This document shows positions 5,832-7,266 of a stretch of DNA of 7,266 nucleotides, in pieces. The translations under genes were made by a program, and so were the position numbers. Origin of the DNA: CAVURW01 sp963743595 (GTDB lineage: Bacteria; Verrucomicrobiota; Verrucomicrobiia; Methylacidiphilales; UBA1321); the NCBI GenBank assembly GCA_963743595.1, contig CAVURW010000007.1:1-7266 (forward strand), given 5' to 3'. Under the pieces are notes generated by a model that ran no database searches, had not been told where the DNA came from, and saw nothing but the letters and a program-made list of their open reading frames with translations. Positions within the stretch are counted from its first letter, which is position 1, and each line of letters starts with the position of its first letter.

Positions 5832-5924
5832 CACCGTCGTACAATATGCGGAGGTCTGCTATGTACTCGGAAATCAATCACAACGCGTGCTTTCATTTTG
5901 AAAGACACTCCTTCCATCTACCAA

Positions 5925-5930
5925 AGGAGA
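5925..5930 (+). promoter_or_regulatory. Strong ribosome binding site deciding the start of the HTH gene
   Basis: AGGAGA lies 3 nt before GTG 5934, so the GGAG core is 4 nt from the start. It is the best Shine-Dalgarno site in the window. It selects GTG 5934 over the more upstream in-frame starts. Confidence 0.65.
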
Positions 5931-5933
5931 TCT

Positions 5934-6248
5934 GTGCCAGCTGAACTCAACCACGTGCTGCAAAAGTTGCATAACAACAACTTTTACATGTTTACAGGCG
6001 AAGAATTGGCCATCTTGATGAACTTTTCTAAGGATGTCATGATCCGTATCAAGTCCGCTGCAGATAGTCCCTTTTTCCTCGGGAAAGCACGCCCAGAATG
6101 GATCAGTGAATGGATGCGAAACCACCCCGAATTTCAATTGTCGAAAGCTCCGTTAGTAGAGCGGAAATCGCCTTCCAAACGCAAATCCGCCATTCACAGG
6201 GACCTAATGAAACCCAGGCGCAATAAGCGTACGGGTCATCAGGAATAG
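5934..6248 (+). CDS. Small HTH DNA-binding protein with basic tail
   Basis: The 104-residue product starts at GTG 5934, just after AGGAGA. The frame is open further upstream, but nothing there looks like protein. Residues about 18-64 read FYMFTGEELAILMNFSKDVM, then IRIKSAADSPFFLGKARPEW and ISEWMRNHP. This follows the HTH_17/excisionase pattern: a 'tgeELA.lmnfSkdvm' helix-turn-helix, a short wing, then a helix resembling the usual REALEEWL. Residues 71-101 form a Lys/Arg/Ser-rich tail. It is transcribed away from the minus-strand operon whose second gene is another HTH_17-type protein, so the two may be opposing regulators. Recombination directionality factor is an alternative. The HTH assignment rests on pattern only. 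Confidence 0.65.
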   Translation: MPAELNHVLQKLHNNNFYMFTGEELAILMNFSKDVMIRIKSAADSPFFLGKARPEWISEWMRNHPEFQLSKAPLVERKSPSKRKSAIHRDLMKPRRNKRTGHQE

Positions 6249-6343
6249 AAAACGAACCCAAGTAGCCAGCGCCTTAACACCTGACCGGAATTGATCAGGA
6301 CCGCATTCGATAAAGATTCCTGCGAATCCTTTAATTTTTCTGC

Positions 6344-6407
6344 GCAGGTACCGCAGATGCCGCAGGTGAGCTACCCGGTTTCTGCCGTTCCGCGGTTGAA
6401 TCTACGC
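6344..6407 (+). promoter_or_regulatory. Upstream module B: three tandem 9-bp repeats plus CTACCCG, before the 3D-domain gene
   Basis: GCAGGTACC (6344-6352), GCAGATGCC (6353-6361) and GCAGGTGAG (6362-6370) are consecutive 9-bp units. CTACCCG (6371-6377) follows, then exactly 30 nt to the ATG at 6408, including GTTGAA (6395-6400) and CTAC. This is the same module as at 2342-2396 with one more unit. It supports 6408 as the real start rather than the in-frame TTG at 6291, although here the repeats happen to stay open in frame (as QVPQMPQV). Confidence 0.6.
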
Positions 6408-7205
6408 ATGAACAAACATGCACTTCCTCTCAAACCAATCGCTCTCGCCACCCTGTTAATCCGGGTTAAGACAGCGCCCACCATCCACCATCAAATCGAC
6501 CTCCTCTGTGAAGCAGGAGTTTTCCAGTCCGTTAAGAAGTTCCCAGTCGCTGAACACGACTGGCTTTTCATTTGTCCCGGCTGTGGCTCGATCTCGGCAA
6601 CTCGCAGGCCCTACAGCAACTTGCTCGTGCTCGAGTTCATTGTCCAACAATCCGTACTCACGTTCACGTCTCGGGAAGCTCGGGAAGAGTGTCTAACGGC
6701 CCTGGAACAGATTCTGAAGGATCCCCGCTACTTCCGTTCAAATCTGGACAATCTGATAGGTCGTCTCACGTTCAAATCGATTCGAGGGTCTAATCCTCCT
6801 CGTCCAACACCAATCGACCCATTCGATGCGCCGGAACCGAATTCGTGTCGTCCTGAAGCTCGAAATGCCAAGTTTCATCCAGGAATAGCACCAACGCCAA
6901 CTTGGGTACCCGTCGAGGCGACCAGCTATTCGTGGCGAATGGATCATCGTCAAAATCAAATGGAAGGAAGCCTTTCCGGGCGCGTAGAAGGTCTCAAAAC
7001 GTGTGCCGCGGACTTGCGTTATTACCCCCTCGGCTCGGTTCTCTGTATCAAGTCCGATCACAGCGAAGAATTCCGAATCGTTACCGATTGCATCGAATCG
7101 GTTCAAGGACCCCATCAGCTCGGTCTGCACTTTGATTCAATCGAAATGGTGACGAACCGCACCCATAACGCCCTCGTCTTACTCGTTCGCAAGGGCTGGA
7201 ACTAA
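6408..7205 (+). CDS. 3D-domain (double-psi beta-barrel) protein, possible peptidoglycan-active or degenerate
   Basis: From ATG 6408 the protein has 265 residues. The C-terminal part, about 163-262, matches the 3D domain of MltA/YabE/YuiC-type lytic transglycosylases. ATSYS is at 171-175, TCAADLRYYPLGSVLCI at 198-214 fits 'AvDpsviPLGtkvyI', and FRIVTDCIESVQG at 222-234 fits 'aeDtGgaIkG'. HQLGLHF at 236-242 sits where the family has 'riDlyf'. Two of the three Asp that name the domain are present (D202, D227), but the third is G239, so activity is doubtful. The N-terminal 130 residues are unrecognised and include WLFICPGCG at 52-60, a single CxxC that could bind metal. No clear signal peptide is visible. 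Peptidoglycan hydrolases are common in conjugation operons, which fits the relaxase nearby. It shares its upstream module with the ParA-like gene. Confidence 0.7.
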   Translation: MNKHALPLKPIALATLLIRVKTAPTIHHQIDLLCEAGVFQSVKKFPVAEHDWLFICPGCGSISATRRPYSNLLVLEFIVQQSVLTFTSREAREECLTALEQILKDPRYFRSNLDNLIGRLTFKSIRGSNPPRPTPIDPFDAPEPNSCRPEARNAKFHPGIAPTPTWVPVEATSYSWRMDHRQNQMEGSLSGRVEGLKTCAADLRYYPLGSVLCIKSDHSEEFRIVTDCIESVQGPHQLGLHFDSIEMVTNRTHNALVLLVRKGWN

Positions 7206-7224
7206 CCCAAATAAACGCACTTTT

Positions 7225-7266
7225 ATGAATTGGTTAACCTCTCCCGAATACAAACAAGACGCTGAA
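7225..7266 (+). CDS. Start of a downstream gene, partial
   Basis: ATG 7225 opens a frame to the window edge: MNWLTSPEYKQDAE, 14 codons. It begins 19 nt after the TAA of the 3D-domain gene on the same strand, so it may be the next gene of that operon. No Shine-Dalgarno site is visible and the visible part is too short to assign a function. Confidence 0.4.
   Translation, partial: MNWLTSPEYKQDAE

Larger units (their letters stand above)
5542..5933. other. Intergenic region between divergent operons
   Basis: This stretch separates the minus-strand coiled-coil/HTH operon from the plus-strand HTH gene and holds palindromes but no gene I can support. A minus-strand frame at 5587-5877 ends in a plausible-looking segment (SELGLIPDPCKWLSDKDI). 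It has no ribosome binding site and no recognisable family, and may be a gene remnant. The palindromes at 5664-5676, 5755-5762 (TAACGTTA) and 5790-5831 suggest a control region. Confidence 0.45.

Noticed and set aside
5587..5877. 96-codon minus-strand ORF ending ...SELGLIPDPCKWLSDKDIDDS
   Set aside because: The tail looks plausible, but there is no ribosome binding site, no family match and palindromic control-like DNA throughout. It is kept only as a possible remnant.
6738..7130. 130-codon minus-strand ORF
   Set aside because: It is a shadow of the 3D-domain gene, whose conserved motifs are on the plus strand.
1..7266. CRISPR array, tRNA/rRNA genes, intact insertion sequence
   Set aside because: No regularly spaced long repeats, no cloverleaf or rRNA-like stretch, and no transposase with terminal inverted repeats were seen.

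Overview
This window looks like part of a conjugative or mobilisable plasmid, or an integrated element. It carries the front part of a MobF (TraI/TrwC-type) relaxase with a candidate oriT beside it, a ParA-like ATPase, several small DNA-binding proteins and a 3D-domain (peptidoglycan-cleavage fold) protein. The host is uncertain. The only taxonomic hint is a broken TPR gene whose surviving ends (LHELKQTQ..., then a DDPDLHSLWKSL tail) resemble small TPR proteins I associate with Verrucomicrobiota. Weak Shine-Dalgarno sites at several genes fit that group but do not prove it.

Layout. 1-1537 (minus): the N-terminal 478 residues of the relaxase, cut by the window edge at its helicase Walker A motif, preceded by a possible 34-residue coupled ORF. 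1538-1835: non-coding, rich in inverted repeats, with a 20-bp hairpin that is the best oriT candidate. 1836-2912 (plus): a basic HTH/coiled-coil protein, then a ParA-like ATPase that is complete through Walker B but stops early. About 2880-4383: a region of gene decay, with an orphan basic ORF, a TPR pseudogene and a membrane-anchored DNA/RNA non-specific endonuclease pseudogene, the latter two on the minus strand. 4560-5443 (minus): a tight two-gene operon (coiled-coil protein, then an excisionase-like HTH protein with an ATGA overlap). Upstream of it lie six CCGAT-like boxes at exactly 10-bp spacing. 5934-6248 (plus): a second small HTH protein, divergent from that operon. 6408-7205 (plus): a protein with a C-terminal 3D domain. 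7225-7266: the possible start of another gene.

The most interesting structure links distant genes. The ParA-like gene (2397) and the 3D-domain gene (6408) are preceded by the same roughly 55-60 bp upstream module: tandem 9-bp GCAGGTGCC-type units, then CTACCCG, then exactly 30 nt to the ATG. This suggests common control of a partition-type or transfer ATPase and an envelope-acting protein. Together with the phased decamer array and the pair of small HTH proteins, this points to an element with its own regulatory circuit. The specific roles proposed here are inference.
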